64,000 nucleotides of DNA from Zeimonas sediminis (GTDB taxonomy: Bacteria > Pseudomonadota > Gammaproteobacteria > Burkholderiales > Burkholderiaceae_E). Each line of letters opens with the position of its first letter. The stretch's first letter is position 1. The translations under genes were made by a program, and so were the position numbers. Shown piece by piece: positions 1-10,208 of this stretch. The notes below the pieces were generated by a model. That model ran no database searches and had not been told where the DNA came from. It saw nothing but the letters and a program-made list of their open reading frames with translations. The stretch covers positions 3,187,604-3,251,603 of the forward strand of contig NZ_JAMQYE010000001.1 in assembly GCF_023721795.1 (NCBI RefSeq). Reading direction: 5' to 3'.

Positions 1-268
1 GGTGGTTCTGCAGCGGCTGCGGATCGACGCGCCGCTCGCCGCCCAGCCAGTGGGTGATCGCGTCGCGAGCGTCGCCGGGGGCCGGCGTGGCGCAGTAGAT
101 CTCGGTGCGGTTGCAGGTGGACAGGATCGCCGACTCGGCCACCACCGGCGACAGGCGCGCGCGCAGGTCGGCGATCGCCGCGCGCAGCGCGTCGCCCGGG
201 AACGACACCTTCTCGCGCAGCGCGAGCGGCGCGGTCTGGTGGTTCAGTCCGAGGGTCAGCAGGTACAT
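1..268 (-). CDS. hemA: Glutamyl-tRNA reductase, N-terminal part (cut by window edge)
   Basis: Only the first 89 codons lie in the window; the gene continues past the left edge. Glutamyl-tRNA reductase makes glutamate-1-semialdehyde from glutamyl-tRNA, the first committed step of C5 tetrapyrrole (haem) synthesis in the cytoplasm. The translation begins MYLLTLGLNHQTAPLALRE and carries the family hallmark STCNRTE at residues 50-56; Cys52 there is the expected catalytic nucleophile. The ATG is at 266-268 on the reverse strand. It sits 65 bp downstream of the end of ilvA, in the same direction. The family call is secure; completeness cannot be judged here. Confidence 0.93.
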   Translation of the reverse strand, partial: MYLLTLGLNHQTAPLALREKVSFPGDALRAAIADLRARLSPVVAESAILSTCNRTEIYCATPAPGDARDAITHWLGGERRVDPQPLQNH

Positions 269-322
269 AACGCGTTGAATTCTATGAGATTTGCGGGACG
301 CTCGCTTGATCGCCGTCAGCCT

Positions 323-358
323 TTCGACAGGCGTCAGCTTCGCGCAACGCCTGTCGAA
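323..358. repeat. 12-bp perfect inverted repeat spanning the ilvA stop codon
   Basis: The arms TTCGACAGGCGT (323-334) and ACGCCTGTCGAA (347-358) are exactly complementary around a 12-nt loop that contains the ilvA stop codon. There is no T-run on either strand, so it is not a textbook terminator. It could fold at the ilvA mRNA 3' end, or be one copy of a dispersed TTCGACAGGC-type intergenic repeat. Confidence 0.6.
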
Positions 359-1890
359 GCCGGATCGGACACCGCGTGGGCGCCGAGAAAGAGCCGGTAG
401 GCAGGGTGCTGCGTCTCCTCGCGGTGCGGGTAGCCGAGCGTGGCCAGGAACTCGCGGAACATGCGCTTCTCGCCGCTCGGCACCTGGATGCCGACAAGGA
501 TCTGGCTGTAGTCGGCGCCGTGATTGCGGTAGTGGAACAGCGAAATGTTCCAGTTCGGGCTCATGCTCGACAGGAAGCGCATCAGCGCGCCGGGACGCTC
601 CGGGAACTCGAAGCTGTAGAGAAGCTCGTTCTTCGCGAGCGCCGAATGCCCGCCGACCATGTGCCGCAGGTGCAGCTTGGCGAGCTCGTCGTCGGTCAGG
701 TCGAGCGTCGGGAAGCCGGCCGCCACGAAGGCCTCGGCGATGCGGGTGGCCTCGCCGGGCTGAGAGATCTGGATGCCGACGAAGACGTGCGCCCGCGCCG
801 AATCCGCGATCCGGTAGTTGAACTCGGTGACGCTGCGCGGGCCGACCAGCTCGCAGAAGCGCCGGAAGCTGCCGCGCTCCTCGGGGATCGTGACCGCGAA
901 CACCGCCTCGCGCTGCTCGCCGATCTCTGCGCGCTCGGACACGAAGCGCAGGCGGTCGAAGTTCATGTTCGCGCCGCAGGCGATCGCCACCAGCGTGCGA
1001 TCGCGCACGCCCTCGCGCGCGGCCCAGGCCTTCAGGCCGGCGATCGCCAGCGCGCCGGCCGGCTCGAGGATCGAGCGGGTGTCCTGGAAGACGTCCTTGA
1101 TCGCCGCGCAGATCGCGTCGGTGTCGACCAGCACGATCTCGTCGACCAGCTGGCGGCACAAGCGGAAGGTTTCCTCGCCCACCTTCTTGACCGCGGTGCC
1201 GTCGGAAAAGAGGCCGACGTCGTGCAGCTCGACCCGCCGGCCCGCCTTCAGCGAGCGCGCCATCGCGTCGGAGTCGGTCGTCTGCACCCCGATCACCCGG
1301 ATCTCGGGGCGGATCTGCTTGACGTAGGCGGCGACCCCCGAGATCAGGCCGCCGCCGCCGATCGCGACGAAGATCGCGTCGATCGGGCCGGTGTTCTGGC
1401 GCAGGATCTCCATCGCGATCGTGCCCTGGCCGGCGATCACGTCGGGATCGTCGAAGGGGTGGACGAAGGTGAGGCCGTGCTCGGCCTGCAGCGCCTGCGC
1501 GTGCGCGGCGGCGTCGCTGTACGAGTCGCCGTGCAGCACGACCTCGCCGCCGAGCGCCCGGACCGCGTCGATCTTGACCTGCGGCGTGGTGACCGGCATC
1601 ACGATGACCGCGCGGCAGCCGAGCTTGCGCGCCGACAGCGCGACGCCCTGGGCGTGGTTGCCGGCCGAGGCCGCGATCACGCCGCGGCCGAGCTGCTCGG
1701 CAGGCAGGTTGGCCATCCGGTTGTAGGCGCCGCGCAGCTTGAACGAGAACACCGGTTGCATGTCCTCGCGCTTGAGCAGCACCCGGTTGCCCAGCCGCTC
1801 GCTCAGGTTGTCGGCGAGTTCGAGCGGGGTCTCCTCGGCCACCTCGTAGACGCGGGCGGTGAGGATCCGTTTCAGGTAGTCGATGGGCAT
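334..1890 (-). CDS. ilvA: Threonine ammonia-lyase, biosynthetic
   Basis: This PLP enzyme deaminates threonine to 2-oxobutanoate, the first step towards isoleucine. The 518 residues match the usual length of biosynthetic IlvA (about 510). The PLP lysine is Lys51 in FSFKLRGAYN, and the phosphate-binding loop IGGGGLISG follows near residue 178. The C-terminal 190 residues (for example VAAGFPTLDLTDDELAKLH and a second copy starting FEFPERPGALMRFL) look like the two ACT-like domains that bind isoleucine and valine, so allosteric feedback is expected. I chose the ATG at 1888-1890 (MPIDYLKR); an upstream in-frame ATG would add 16 residues not typical of the family. It is divergent from the YqaA gene. 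Confidence 0.95.
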   Translation of the reverse strand: MPIDYLKRILTARVYEVAEETPLELADNLSERLGNRVLLKREDMQPVFSFKLRGAYNRMANLPAEQLGRGVIAASAGNHAQGVALSARKLGCRAVIVMPVTTPQVKIDAVRALGGEVVLHGDSYSDAAAHAQALQAEHGLTFVHPFDDPDVIAGQGTIAMEILRQNTGPIDAIFVAIGGGGLISGVAAYVKQIRPEIRVIGVQTTDSDAMARSLKAGRRVELHDVGLFSDGTAVKKVGEETFRLCRQLVDEIVLVDTDAICAAIKDVFQDTRSILEPAGALAIAGLKAWAAREGVRDRTLVAIACGANMNFDRLRFVSERAEIGEQREAVFAVTIPEERGSFRRFCELVGPRSVTEFNYRIADSARAHVFVGIQISQPGEATRIAEAFVAAGFPTLDLTDDELAKLHLRHMVGGHSALAKNELLYSFEFPERPGALMRFLSSMSPNWNISLFHYRNHGADYSQILVGIQVPSGEKRMFREFLATLGYPHREETQHPAYRLFLGAHAVSDPASTGVARS

Positions 1891-1973
1891 GGACGGGTTT
1901 TTCGACGGCGAACCCGCCATTTTACCGGGCCGCCGCACCGTCGCGCCGGCGGCTCGGATAGACTTGCGCGCCC

Positions 1974-2462
1974 ATGGACGCCCTCGCCGACGCGCTGATC
2001 CGCTGGTTCTCGCTGCCCGAGGCCGGCCTGTCGACGATCTTCGTGGTCGCCTTCGTGTCGGCCACGCTGCTGCCGATGGGTTCCGAGCCGGTGGTCTTCG
2101 GCTTCGTCAAGCTCAATCCGGACCAGTTCTGGGTCGCGGTGGCGGTGGCGACGGCCGGCAACACGCTGGGCGGCGTGCTCGACTACTGGCTCGGCTACGG
2201 CGCGCACGAAGCCGTGGCGAAGGGCAAGCGCACCCGCTACCTCGGCTGGTTCGAGCGTCTCGGCCCGAAAGCCCTGTTCTTCTCGTGGCTTCCCGCCGTC
2301 GGCGACCCGCTGTGCGCGGTGGCGGGCTGGCTGAAGCTGCCTTTCTGGCGAAGCGTGTTCTGGATGGCGCTGGGGAAGGCACTGCGCTACGCGATCATGA
2401 CCGCGATCCTGATGGGGGTGCCCGACGCCTGGTGGCGGGCGCTCGGCGGGCTGGTTCGCTGA
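1974..2462 (+). CDS. YqaA family (SNARE-associated/DedA-like) membrane protein
   Basis: A 162-residue inner-membrane protein. It has hydrophobic segments near residues 18-40, 55-75, 105-125 and 135-155, and a conserved core typical of Yqa[13 protein letters not shown], then [14 protein letters not shown] and [18 protein letters not shown]. YqaA belongs to the wider DedA/VTT superfamily, whose better-known members handle lipid carriers or proton-linked transport; the role of YqaA itself is not established. The start ATG is 83 bp from the divergent ilvA start. Only the membrane location and family are supported by the sequence. Confidence 0.85.
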   Translation: MDALADALIRWFSLPEAGLSTIFVVAFVSATLLPMGSEPVVFGFVKLNPDQFWVAVAVATAGNTLGGVLDYWLGYGAHEAVAKGKRTRYLGWFERLGPKALFFSWLPAVGDPLCAVAGWLKLPFWRSVFWMALGKALRYAIMTAILMGVPDAWWRALGGLVR

Positions 2463-2496
2463 CCGGGAGCGGCCGGGACCGATAAAATCCGGTGCA

Positions 2497-5400
2497 ATGA
2501 ACGCACCTACCCCACTCCAGGTCCTCGAACCGCAGGCCGACGCGCCCGTCCGCCTGCGCGAGATCCCGTACAACTACACCTCGTTCTCCGACCGCGAGAT
2601 CGTGCTCAGGCTGCTCGGCGCCGAGGCTTGGGCGATCGTCGAGGAGCTGCGCACCGAGCGGCGCACCGGCCGCTCGGCGAAGATGCTCTACGAGGTGCTC
2701 GGCGACATCTGGGTGGTCCGGCGCAACCCGTACCTGCAGGACGACCTGCTCGACGACCCGAAGCGCCGCCGCCAGCTGGTCGAGGCGCTGCACCACCGGC
2801 TCGGCGAGGTCGACCGGCGGCGGGTCGTGGACCTGACGGGCCGGGCAGCGCAGGGGGGCGCCGATCCGGCGGCCGACGCGGTCGCCAGCCGCAGCGCGCG
2901 GGTGGCCCGCCTGCTGGAGCTCGCCCGCGATGCGGTGGCCCGCTTCGAGCGCGAGTTCGACGAGGCGGGCGCGCTGCGGCAGCGCGCGCAGCGCCGGCTG
3001 GCGAAATGCACCGCGCGCGACAACGTCCGCTTCGACGCGTTGAGCCGCGTGTCGCACGTCACCGACGCGACCGACTGGCGGGTCGAGTACCCGTTCGTCG
3101 TGCTCACCCCCGACACCGAGGCCGAGATCGCCGGGCTGGTCGCCGGCTGCATCGAGCTCGGGCTCACGATCATCCCGCGCGGCGGCGGCACCGGCTACAC
3201 CGGCGGCGCGGTGCCGCTCACGCCGATGTCGGCGGTCATCAACACCGAGAAGCTCGAGAAGCTCGGGCCGGTCGAGATGCTGCGCCTGCCGGGCCTCGAT
3301 CGCGAGGTGCCGACCATCCTGTCCGAGGCGGGCGTCGTCACCAAGCGGGTCACCGAGGCTGCCGAGCGTGCCGGCCTGGTGTTCGCGGTCGACCCGACCT
3401 CGCTGGAAGCTTCCTGCGTGGGCGGCAACGTCGCGATGAATGCCGGCGGCAAGAAGGCGGTGCTGTGGGGCACCGCGCTCGACAACCTCGCCTGGTGGCG
3501 GATGGTCGACCCCGACGGCAACTGGCTCGAGGTCACCCGCGTCGGCCACAACCTCGGCAAGATCCACGACGTGGCCGTGGCGAGCTTCGAGCTTGCCTGG
3601 TATGCGCCCGCGCAGCTGGGGGCCGACGGCGCCATGCGCGGCGAGCCGATCCGGCGCGAGCGGCTCGACGTCGACGGCCGGCGCTTCCGCAAGGTGGGCC
3701 TGGGCAAGGACGTCACCGACAAGTTCCTGGCCGGCCTGCCCGGCGTTCAGAAGGAGGGCTGCGACGGCCTGATCACGTCGGCGCGCTGGGTGCTGCACCG
3801 GATGCCGAAGCACGTGCGCACCGTCTGCCTCGAGTTCTTCGGCCAGCCGAAGGACGCGGTGCCTTCGATCGTCGAGATCAAGAACTACCTGGACCGGCGG
3901 CCGCACGGCGCGACCCTCGCCGGCCTCGAGCACCTCGACGAGCGCTACCTGAGGGCGGTCGGCTACACCACCAAGTCGCGTCGCGGCGGCCTGCCCAAGA
4001 TGGTGCTGATCGGCGACATCGTCGGCGACGACGACGAGGGCGTGGCCAAGGCCACCTCCGAGGTCGTGCGGATGGCCAACGGCCGGTCCGGCGAGGGCTT
4101 CGTCGCGGTGTCGCCCGATGCGCGCAAGACCTTCTGGCTCGACCGCGCGCGCACCGCCGCGATCGCGCGCCACACGAACGCGTTCAAGATCAACGAGGAC
4201 GTCGTCATCCCGCTCGAGCGGATGGGCGAGTACACCGACGGCATCGAGCGGATCAACATCGAGCTGTCGATCCGCAACAAGCTGAAGGTGCTCGACGCGC
4301 TCGACGAGCTGCTCGCCGGGCCGCTGTCGCTCGGCAAGCCCGACGACGTCGACCTGGAAAGGCTGTCGGCCGACGAGCTGCTCGCCGACCGTCGCCGCCA
4401 GTCGCGCGAGCTGCTGGCCGCGACCCGCGAGCGCTGGCGCTGGCTGCTCGACAACATCGACGGCCCGCTCGCCCCGCTGCGCGAGGCGCTGGCAGGCGTC
4501 GGCCTCGGCCACCTGCGCGACAAGCTGGACGTGCGCCTGGAAGAGCAGCCGCAGGCGCTGCTCTTCCACCTGCTGCAGGACCGCACGATCCGGGTGTCGT
4601 GGAAGATCGAGGTGCGCGAGCCGCTGCGCCAGATCTTCTCGGGGCTGGCCTTCTCGCCGGTGCTCGAGGCGGTCGAGGCCACGCAGCAGCGGGTGCTGCG
4701 CGGCCGGGTGTGGGTCGCGCTGCACATGCATGCCGGCGACGGCAACGTGCACACCAACATCCCGGTCAATTCCGACGACTACGAGATGCTGAAGGAGGCC
4801 GAGTCGGCGGTTGCGCGCATCATGAGGCTGGCCCGTTCGCTGGGCGGCGTGATCTCGGGCGAGCACGGCATCGGCATCACCAAGCTCGAGTTCCTGACCG
4901 ACGAGGAGCTCGCGGACTTCCGCGCCTGGAAGCGCCGCATCGACCCGACCGGCCGCTTCAACCGCGGCAAGCTGCTCGACGACCCGGAGATCCCCGGCGA
5001 CCTGCGAAACGCCTACACGCCGAGCTTCGGCCTGATGGGCGTCGAGTCGCTGATCATGCAGCAGTCGGACATCGGCTCGATCGCCGACTCGGTCAAGGAC
5101 TGCCTGCGCTGCGGCAAGTGCAAGCCGGTCTGCGCCACGCACGTGCCGCGCGCGAACCTGCTCTATTCGCCGCGCAACAAGATCCTCGCGACCTCGCTGC
5201 TGGTCGAGGCCTTCCTGTACGAGGAGCAGACCCGGCGCGGCGTGTCGATCCGGCACTGGGACGAGTTCTCCGACGTGGCCGACCACTGCACCGTCTGCCA
5301 CAAGTGCGCGACGCCCTGCCCGGTGGACATCGACTTCGGCGACGTGTCGATGAACATGCGCAACCTGCTTCGCAAGATGGGGAAGAAGAAGTTCAACCCC

Positions 5401-6564
5401 GGCAGCGCGGCGGCGATGTTCTTCCTGAACGCGACAGACCCGGACACGATCAAGGCCACGCGCGCGGCGATGGTCGGCGTCGGCTACAAGGCGCAGCGCT
5501 TCGCGAGCGACCTGCTCAAGAAGTTCGGGCGCGAGCAGGCCGCGAAGCCGCCGTCCACGGTCGGCAAGCCGCCGGTTCGCGAGCAGGTGATCCACTTCGT
5601 GAACCGGAAGATGCCGGGCAACCTGCCGAAGAAGACGGCGCGGGCGCTGCTCGACATCGAGGACAGCCGCTACGTGCCGATCATCCGCGACCCGAAGGCC
5701 ACTTCGATCGACAGCGAGGCGGTGTTCTACTTCCCCGGCTGCGGCTCCGAGCGCCTGTTCTCGCAGGTCGGGCTGGCCACTCAGGCGATGCTCTGGCACG
5801 TGGGCGTGCAGACCGTGCTGCCGCCGGGCTACCTGTGCTGCGGCTATCCGCAGCGCGGCTCGGGCCAGTTCGACAAGGCCGAGAAGATCATCACCGACAA
5901 CCGGGTGCTGTTCCACCGCGTGGCCAACACGCTGAACTACCTCGACATCCGCACCGTGGTCGTCAGCTGCGGCACCTGCTACGACCAGTTGCAGGGCTAC
6001 GAGTTCGAGAAGATCTTCCCCGGCTGCCGGATCGTCGACATCCACGAGTTCCTGATGGAGAAGGGCGTGAAGCTCGAGGGCGTGACCGGCGCGCGCTACA
6101 TGTACCACGACCCCTGCCACAGCCCGATCAAGAGCTACCAGCCGCTCAAGGTGGTCAACGCGCTGATCGACGAGAGCCTGAACGGCCACGTCGAGAAGAA
6201 CGACCGCTGCTGCGGCGAGTCCGGCACGCTGGCGGTCACGCGCCCCGACATCAGCACGCAGGTGCGCTTCCGCAAGGCCGAGGAGATGCGCAAGGGTGTC
6301 GAGGCCCTGCGCGCGATCCCGGTGAACGCGGCGCGGGCGGGCGCCGCCGCCGGCGCGCCCGGGGCGGGCGGCTTCGACGGCCCGGTCAAGGTGCTGACCT
6401 CCTGCCCGTCGTGCCTGCAGGGCCTGTCGCGCTACACCGACGAGACCGGCGTCGACGCCGACTACATCGTCGTGGAGCTCGCGCGGCACCTGCTCGGCGA
6501 GCAGTGGCTGCCCGAGTTCGTGGCGCGGGCCAACGACGGCGGCATCGAGCGGGTGCTCGTCTGA
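2497..6564 (+). CDS. Giant FAD-linked/iron-sulfur oxidoreductase (DUF3683 type)
   Basis: One 1355-residue chain joins what other organisms often encode separately. An N-terminal DUF3683-like region is followed by a PCMH-type FAD-binding domain ([11 protein letters not shown] near residues 226-236) and an FAD oxidase C-terminal domain ([12 protein letters not shown] near 747). Two 4Fe-4S motifs follow: [11 protein letters not shown] near 869 and [12 protein letters not shown] near 930. Two CCG domains come last ([11 protein letters not shown] near 1113 and [10 protein letters not shown] near 1237). The layout resembles YdiJ/D-lactate/D-2-hydroxyglutarate dehydrogenases plus a GlcF/LldE-like electron-transfer half, so oxidation of a D-2-hydroxyacid feeding the respiratory chain is likely. 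The substrate is unknown. The ATG lies just after GATAAAAT, which could serve as a -10 close to the start. Confidence 0.9.
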   Translation: MNAPTPLQVLEPQADAPVRLREIPYNYTSFSDREIVLRLLGAEAWAIVEELRTERRTGRSAKMLYEVLGDIWVVRRNPYLQDDLLDDPKRRRQLVEALHHRLGEVDRRRVVDLTGRAAQGGADPAADAVASRSARVARLLELARDAVARFEREFDEAGALRQRAQRRLAKCTARDNVRFDALSRVSHVTDATDWRVEYPFVVLTPDTEAEIAGLVAGCIELGLTIIPRGGGTGYTGGAVPLTPMSAVINTEKLEKLGPVEMLRLPGLDREVPTILSEAGVVTKRVTEAAERAGLVFAVDPTSLEASCVGGNVAMNAGGKKAVLWGTALDNLAWWRMVDPDGNWLEVTRVGHNLGKIHDVAVASFELAWYAPAQLGADGAMRGEPIRRERLDVDGRRFRKVGLGKDVTDKFLAGLPGVQKEGCDGLITSARWVLHRMPKHVRTVCLEFFGQPKDAVPSIVEIKNYLDRRPHGATLAGLEHLDERYLRAVGYTTKSRRGGLPKMVLIGDIVGDDDEGVAKATSEVVRMANGRSGEGFVAVSPDARKTFWLDRARTAAIARHTNAFKINEDVVIPLERMGEYTDGIERINIELSIRNKLKVLDALDELLAGPLSLGKPDDVDLERLSADELLADRRRQSRELLAATRERWRWLLDNIDGPLAPLREALAGVGLGHLRDKLDVRLEEQPQALLFHLLQDRTIRVSWKIEVREPLRQIFSGLAFSPVLEAVEATQQRVLRGRVWVALHMHAGDGNVHTNIPVNSDDYEMLKEAESAVARIMRLARSLGGVISGEHGIGITKLEFLTDEELADFRAWKRRIDPTGRFNRGKLLDDPEIPGDLRNAYTPSFGLMGVESLIMQQSDIGSIADSVKDCLRCGKCKPVCATHVPRANLLYSPRNKILATSLLVEAFLYEEQTRRGVSIRHWDEFSDVADHCTVCHKCATPCPVDIDFGDVSMNMRNLLRKMGKKKFNPGSAAAMFFLNATDPDTIKATRAAMVGVGYKAQRFASDLLKKFGREQAAKPPSTVGKPPVREQVIHFVNRKMPGNLPKKTARALLDIEDSRYVPIIRDPKATSIDSEAVFYFPGCGSERLFSQVGLATQAMLWHVGVQTVLPPGYLCCGYPQRGSGQFDKAEKIITDNRVLFHRVANTLNYLDIRTVVVSCGTCYDQLQGYEFEKIFPGCRIVDIHEFLMEKGVKLEGVTGARYMYHDPCHSPIKSYQPLKVVNALIDESLNGHVEKNDRCCGESGTLAVTRPDISTQVRFRKAEEMRKGVEALRAIPVNAARAGAAAGAPGAGGFDGPVKVLTSCPSCLQGLSRYTDETGVDADYIVVELARHLLGEQWLPEFVARANDGGIERVLV

Positions 6565-6598
6565 CCGCGACCACGACCACCAGAGTGAGGGGACGAAC

Positions 6599-7366
6599 GT
6601 GTACAAGGCATTCGACCTGAGCGGCCGCACCGCGGTCGTCACCGGCGGCAACGGCGGCATCGGACTCGGCATGGCGCGCGGCCTGCTGGCGGCGGGCGCG
6701 CGGGTCGCGATCTGGGGCTCGAACTCCGAGAAGACCGAGCGAGCGCGCGAGGCGCTGGCGGCCGAGGGCGGCCGGGTCGAGGCGATCGTCTGCGACGTCG
6801 GCGATGAACGCCAGGTCGACGAGGCCTTCGCCGAATCGGTGCACCGGCTCGGCCACGTCGATGCCTGCTTCGCGAACGCGGGCGTGATCGGCAAGCCGAC
6901 CCCGCTGGTCGAGATGAGCCACGAGGAGTTCCGGCGCGTGATGCGGGTCAACGTCGACGGCGTGTTCTTCACGTTCCGCGCGGCGGCCCGGCACATGGTC
7001 GATCGCGGGGATGGCGGCGTGCTGGTCGCCACCGCGAGCACCGCGGCCGTCGAGGGCGCCGCCCGCAACAGCCACTACGGCGCGTCGAAGGGGGCGGTGG
7101 CTTCTTATGTGCGCGCGCTGGCCGTCGAGCTGGCCCGCTACCGGATCCGGGTCAACTCGATCCTGCCCGGCTGGATCGAGAGCGACATGACCGCCGGCTC
7201 GATCGCGAACGAGCGCTTCGCGGCGGCGGTGCTGCCGCGGATCCCGGCGCGCCGCTGGGGCACGGCCGAGGATTTCGGCGGCATCGCGGTCTACCTGATG
7301 AGCGACGCCTCGTCGTACATGACCGGCGAACAGGTGCTGATCGATGGCGGCTACACGAAGTTCTGA
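6599..7366 (+). CDS. SDR family oxidoreductase
   Basis: A classical short-chain dehydrogenase of 255 residues. The cofactor motif VTGGNGGIGLG is near residues 14-24, the NAG-type motif reads FANAG, and the catalytic Tyr-x3-Lys is HYGASKGA (Tyr160, Lys164). The C-terminal ending YMTGEQVLIDGGYTKF is typical of FabG-like SDRs. The start is GTG at 6599, preceded by a good Shine-Dalgarno (GTGAGGGG). It lies 34 bp downstream of the FAD/FeS oxidoreductase, so it may be co-transcribed and handle a related hydroxy/keto acid; that is inference. SDR substrate cannot be read from sequence. Confidence 0.88.
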   Translation: MYKAFDLSGRTAVVTGGNGGIGLGMARGLLAAGARVAIWGSNSEKTERAREALAAEGGRVEAIVCDVGDERQVDEAFAESVHRLGHVDACFANAGVIGKPTPLVEMSHEEFRRVMRVNVDGVFFTFRAAARHMVDRGDGGVLVATASTAAVEGAARNSHYGASKGAVASYVRALAVELARYRIRVNSILPGWIESDMTAGSIANERFAAAVLPRIPARRWGTAEDFGGIAVYLMSDASSYMTGEQVLIDGGYTKF

Positions 7367-7817
7367 CCCGGTCGTGCCGGCGGCGGGCTGCCCGCTCTGC
7401 GCCGGCGATGGTGGCGAGCTCGTGTGGCGCGACGCCCGGTTGCGTGTGATCCTGGCCGGCGACGCCGACTATCCTGCGTTCACGCGCGTCGTCTGGCAGG
7501 CTCACGTCGCCGAGATGACCGATCTCGCCGACGACGAGCGCGCGGCGATCATGCGCGCGGTCTGGCAGGTCGAGGCGGCCCAGCGCGAGGTGTTCGCGCC
7601 GGACAAGGTCAACCTGGCCAGTTTCGGCAACATGGTTCCCCACCTGCACTGGCACGTGGTCCCCCGCTGGCGCGACGACCGCCATTTCCCGGAGCCGGTC
7701 TGGGGCACCGCCGCGCAGGGGCGGGACGACGCGGTCCGGTCGCGCGCCGCCGCAGTCTCGGCGCGCCTCCAGGATTACCGGGCCGCGCTGCTTCGGCGAC
7801 TCGCCGCTCGGGCCTGA
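7344..7817 (+). CDS. HIT family protein (nucleotide hydrolase/transferase fold)
   Basis: A 157-residue histidine-triad protein. The signature HLHWHVVPRW is near residues 100-109, with the central His of the triad as expected nucleophile. The N-terminal CPLC matches the CxxC often seen at the start of bacterial HIT proteins. The family hydrolyses nucleotide conjugates such as AMP-lysine or dinucleoside polyphosphates; the substrate is unknown here. The ATG start overlaps the SDR gene by 23 bp. An in-frame GTG at 7374, just beyond the SDR stop, is an equally plausible start and would trim ten residues. Neither start has a clear ribosome site. Confidence 0.87.
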   Translation: MAATRSSDPVVPAAGCPLCAGDGGELVWRDARLRVILAGDADYPAFTRVVWQAHVAEMTDLADDERAAIMRAVWQVEAAQREVFAPDKVNLASFGNMVPHLHWHVVPRWRDDRHFPEPVWGTAAQGRDDAVRSRAAAVSARLQDYRAALLRRLAARA

Positions 7818-7963
7818 CCGGCGCCGCTCGTCGGGCCGCCGGCGCCGGGCGTCGCCCGATTGCGACTGGCGCGGCGCATTCGTGCCGGGCCCGCCGCACA
7901 CTTTCCGGGAAGCCGCCGCGCACTTGCCGGCAAGCATTACCCGGGGCATCACCGGTTCGCACG

Positions 7964-9664
7964 ATGAGCAGCATCGAGGTCATCGATTCGACGGACGCGA
8001 ACGATCCGGACACCGGCGCGCGGCGCCCCGCCGGCCTGCCTTCGGACGTGCCGGAGCGGATCGCGGCGATCGTCGGCCTGCTGGCCCGGCTGGGCCGGTC
8101 GGCGGTGCCCCCAGAGGTGCTCGCCGCGCAGCTCGAGACGCTGAGGTCGGCCCTGCTGCCGGCCGTCGACGCGACGCTCGAGCGGGTCGAGGTGCGGCAG
8201 ATGCCCTACGGCGCCGAGGCCTGGCGCCTGTTCACCGACGCGACCAGCGCGCTCAGGGCGCTGCGCACGCTGTACCGGCTCGCCGACTCGCGGATGGGCC
8301 GGGAGGCGAGGCAAGTGCCGGGCGACGCCGACGCCAAGGCGGCGCCGGCGGGCGCCCGAACGCTGCCTGTCGCGGCCCCCGAGCTACCTGCCGCCTCGCT
8401 GCCCCTGCTCAGGGCGCTGGACCTGCAGTCCCGCGTGCTGGCCGCGCTGCTCGTTCATCGCATCGACCCGCTCGCAGCCGACTGGAACGAACTCTGCGTG
8501 CTCGGCCGCCGGGCGCGGTCTGCCGGGCTGCTGGACTTCGCTGTCCCGGATCCGCTGCCGCCGTTCCGGCCGGTGACCGCGCGCGCCCTGTTCACGTACC
8601 CGTTGCTGCTGCGCCTGGCAGACCTGCCGGCTCGTTCGCGCGACGAGATCCGGCTCGTCGCGCGGCTGGCGGCACCTGTCTCCCGCCAGCTCGGATTCCG
8701 CGTCGACGCCGGCACATCGAAGCCCAATCCGCTCGGCCCGATCGTCGCGCTGACGCCGGCCTGGAGCGTGCGGCTGGACTCGCATCGTGTGCCGGGAGTG
8801 CTTGCCGGGCAGCTTGAAGCCGCGCGCGGCGATGCCGCAGGCGCCGCGGTTCCGGCCGCCCTGAAGGCCGAGCTGCAGGCTTGCTGGGGCCCGGGTCGCG
8901 ACTGGCCTAGCGACGGCAGCGCGCCGGCGAGCGATGCCGTCCATGCCGACCCCGACGCCCGTGCTGACTCCGGCGCCTGCGCCGACGCCGCCGACGCGCC
9001 CCGGATCTCGATGCGCTTCGGGTTGCCGCGCCGCGATGCGCCGGCGGCGCCCGGCGGCGCGCCGAACGACCGGCGCGAATCCGGGCCGCGCGCCGGCGCC
9101 GCCTACGTGTTCGGGCAATGGGAGCGGAACACGATCGTCCGGCTGTCGATGACGACCGACCAGGAAACCGCGGCCCCGCCCGAGTCGGATCCGCTGGCCG
9201 GGGCGGAGCCGGTGCGTTGCCTGGCCAGGCGCCCCGGCCGGATCGAGATCGAGCGCCTGGCGATGCTGCCACCCGCGCCACCGGGCGGCCTCGTCGCCTT
9301 GCAGGTCGAGGAGGCGACCGGGTGGCCGTCGCTGCTGCTGGGCCGGGTCGCCGCGATCGAGCAGCTGCCCGACCCCGCCTACGCGCGGCTGCGGGCCCAC
9401 CGACTGGCGGTCGAGCCCTGGCCCGGCACTGCCTCGCTGGTCGGGCTCCGGTTCGGATCGGCCCGCTTCTTCGAGGACGCCTGGCTGCTTCGCGGCGGCG
9501 CCGGCGCGCGCGACGAGCTGGTCACCGCGCCCGGGCTCGCCGCCCCGGGCGGGCGCGCCGTGCTGCGAGACGGCGAACGCGAGGTGCCGATCCGCTTCAC
9601 GCGGGCGATCGGGAGCGGCCCCGGCTACGAGCGGATCGGTTTCGCCGTCGACGACAGGGTCTGA
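7964..9664 (+). CDS. Unrecognised 566-residue protein
   Basis: I do not recognise the family. The chain starts MSSIEVIDSTDANDPD. It has an alpha-helical, leucine- and arginine-rich N-terminal 270 residues, an Ala/Asp-rich low-complexity linker near 320-345, and a C-terminal half beginning YVFGQWERNTIVRLSM. The last 150 residues read as mainly beta (PGGLVALQVEEATGWPSLLLG, then GTASLVGLRFGSARFFEDAWLL), with a spacing that recalls small beta-barrel domains. There is no signal peptide or membrane segment, so it is probably cytoplasmic. The ATG at 7964 was chosen because upstream sequence loses coding character. It lies between the HIT gene and DUF971-ubiE and may belong to either operon. Coding bias matches its neighbours. 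Confidence 0.7.
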   Translation: MSSIEVIDSTDANDPDTGARRPAGLPSDVPERIAAIVGLLARLGRSAVPPEVLAAQLETLRSALLPAVDATLERVEVRQMPYGAEAWRLFTDATSALRALRTLYRLADSRMGREARQVPGDADAKAAPAGARTLPVAAPELPAASLPLLRALDLQSRVLAALLVHRIDPLAADWNELCVLGRRARSAGLLDFAVPDPLPPFRPVTARALFTYPLLLRLADLPARSRDEIRLVARLAAPVSRQLGFRVDAGTSKPNPLGPIVALTPAWSVRLDSHRVPGVLAGQLEAARGDAAGAAVPAALKAELQACWGPGRDWPSDGSAPASDAVHADPDARADSGACADAADAPRISMRFGLPRRDAPAAPGGAPNDRRESGPRAGAAYVFGQWERNTIVRLSMTTDQETAAPPESDPLAGAEPVRCLARRPGRIEIERLAMLPPAPPGGLVALQVEEATGWPSLLLGRVAAIEQLPDPAYARLRAHRLAVEPWPGTASLVGLRFGSARFFEDAWLLRGGAGARDELVTAPGLAAPGGRAVLRDGEREVPIRFTRAIGSGPGYERIGFAVDDRV

Positions 9665-9736
9665 GGCCGGCATCGCATCGAATTCGGCTACCATGGCCGC
9701 TCGAATTCCAGTGTGGCTTCACCCGTCCTCATCGCC

Positions 9737-10189
9737 ATGGCAGGTCCGGATCCCCAGCACATTCCGGTGCGCATCGTCGTGCACCAGGCTTCGCGCGTTC
9801 TCGAGATCGAATACGCCGACGGGCGCGGCTTCCGCCTGCCCTTCGAGTTCCTGCGCGTGTACTCGCCGTCGGCCGAGGTGCGCGGGCACGGGCCGGGGCA
9901 GGAAGTGCTGCAGGTCGGCAAGGCCGAGGTCGGCATCGACTCGGTCGAGGCGGTCGGCAACTACGCGATCCAGCCGCGATTCAGCGACGGCCACGCCACC
10001 GGCATCTACTCGTGGGACTACCTGTACCGGCTCGGCGAGAACCACGACGCGATGTGGCAGGACTACCTCGATCGGCTCGAGAAGGCCGGCGAGAGCCGCC
10101 ACGCCGCCGGGTCGGCAGCGGCGGGCGCCGAGGCGGCGGCCCCGGCCGATGCGCCCGAGGGCGCCCGCGCCGTGAGCCGTCCCCGCTGA
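9737..10189 (+). CDS. DUF971 (gamma-butyrobetaine hydroxylase-like N-terminal) protein
   Basis: A small soluble protein of 150 residues. Its core, [21 protein letters not shown] followed by [12 protein letters not shown] and [11 protein letters not shown], is the DUF971 domain, also found at the N-terminus of gamma-butyrobetaine hydroxylases where it binds zinc. Stand-alone copies are commonly found next to ubiE in Burkholderiales, as here (19 bp upstream of ubiE), but their function is unknown; a link to quinone metabolism or iron-sulfur assembly is guesswork. The start is uncertain: ATG at 9737 is used, while GTG at 9713 would add eight residues. Neither has a strong ribosome-binding site. 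Confidence 0.85.
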   Translation: MAGPDPQHIPVRIVVHQASRVLEIEYADGRGFRLPFEFLRVYSPSAEVRGHGPGQEVLQVGKAEVGIDSVEAVGNYAIQPRFSDGHATGIYSWDYLYRLGENHDAMWQDYLDRLEKAGESRHAAGSAAAGAEAAAPADAPEGARAVSRPR

Positions 10190-10208
10190 GGCGGCGCGGA
10201 CCCTCCCG

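Noticed and set aside
16..400. Plus-strand open frame at the left edge
   Set aside because: It lies opposite hemA and the ilvA end, is Arg-rich and has no family features.
2395..7068. Very long antisense open frame (over 1500 codons) opposite the FAD/FeS oxidoreductase and SDR genes
   Set aside because: It is Arg/Ala/His-rich without recognisable domains and mirrors third-position GC bias of the real genes on the other strand. Similar shadows occur opposite ilvA, ureC, urtBC and paaK.
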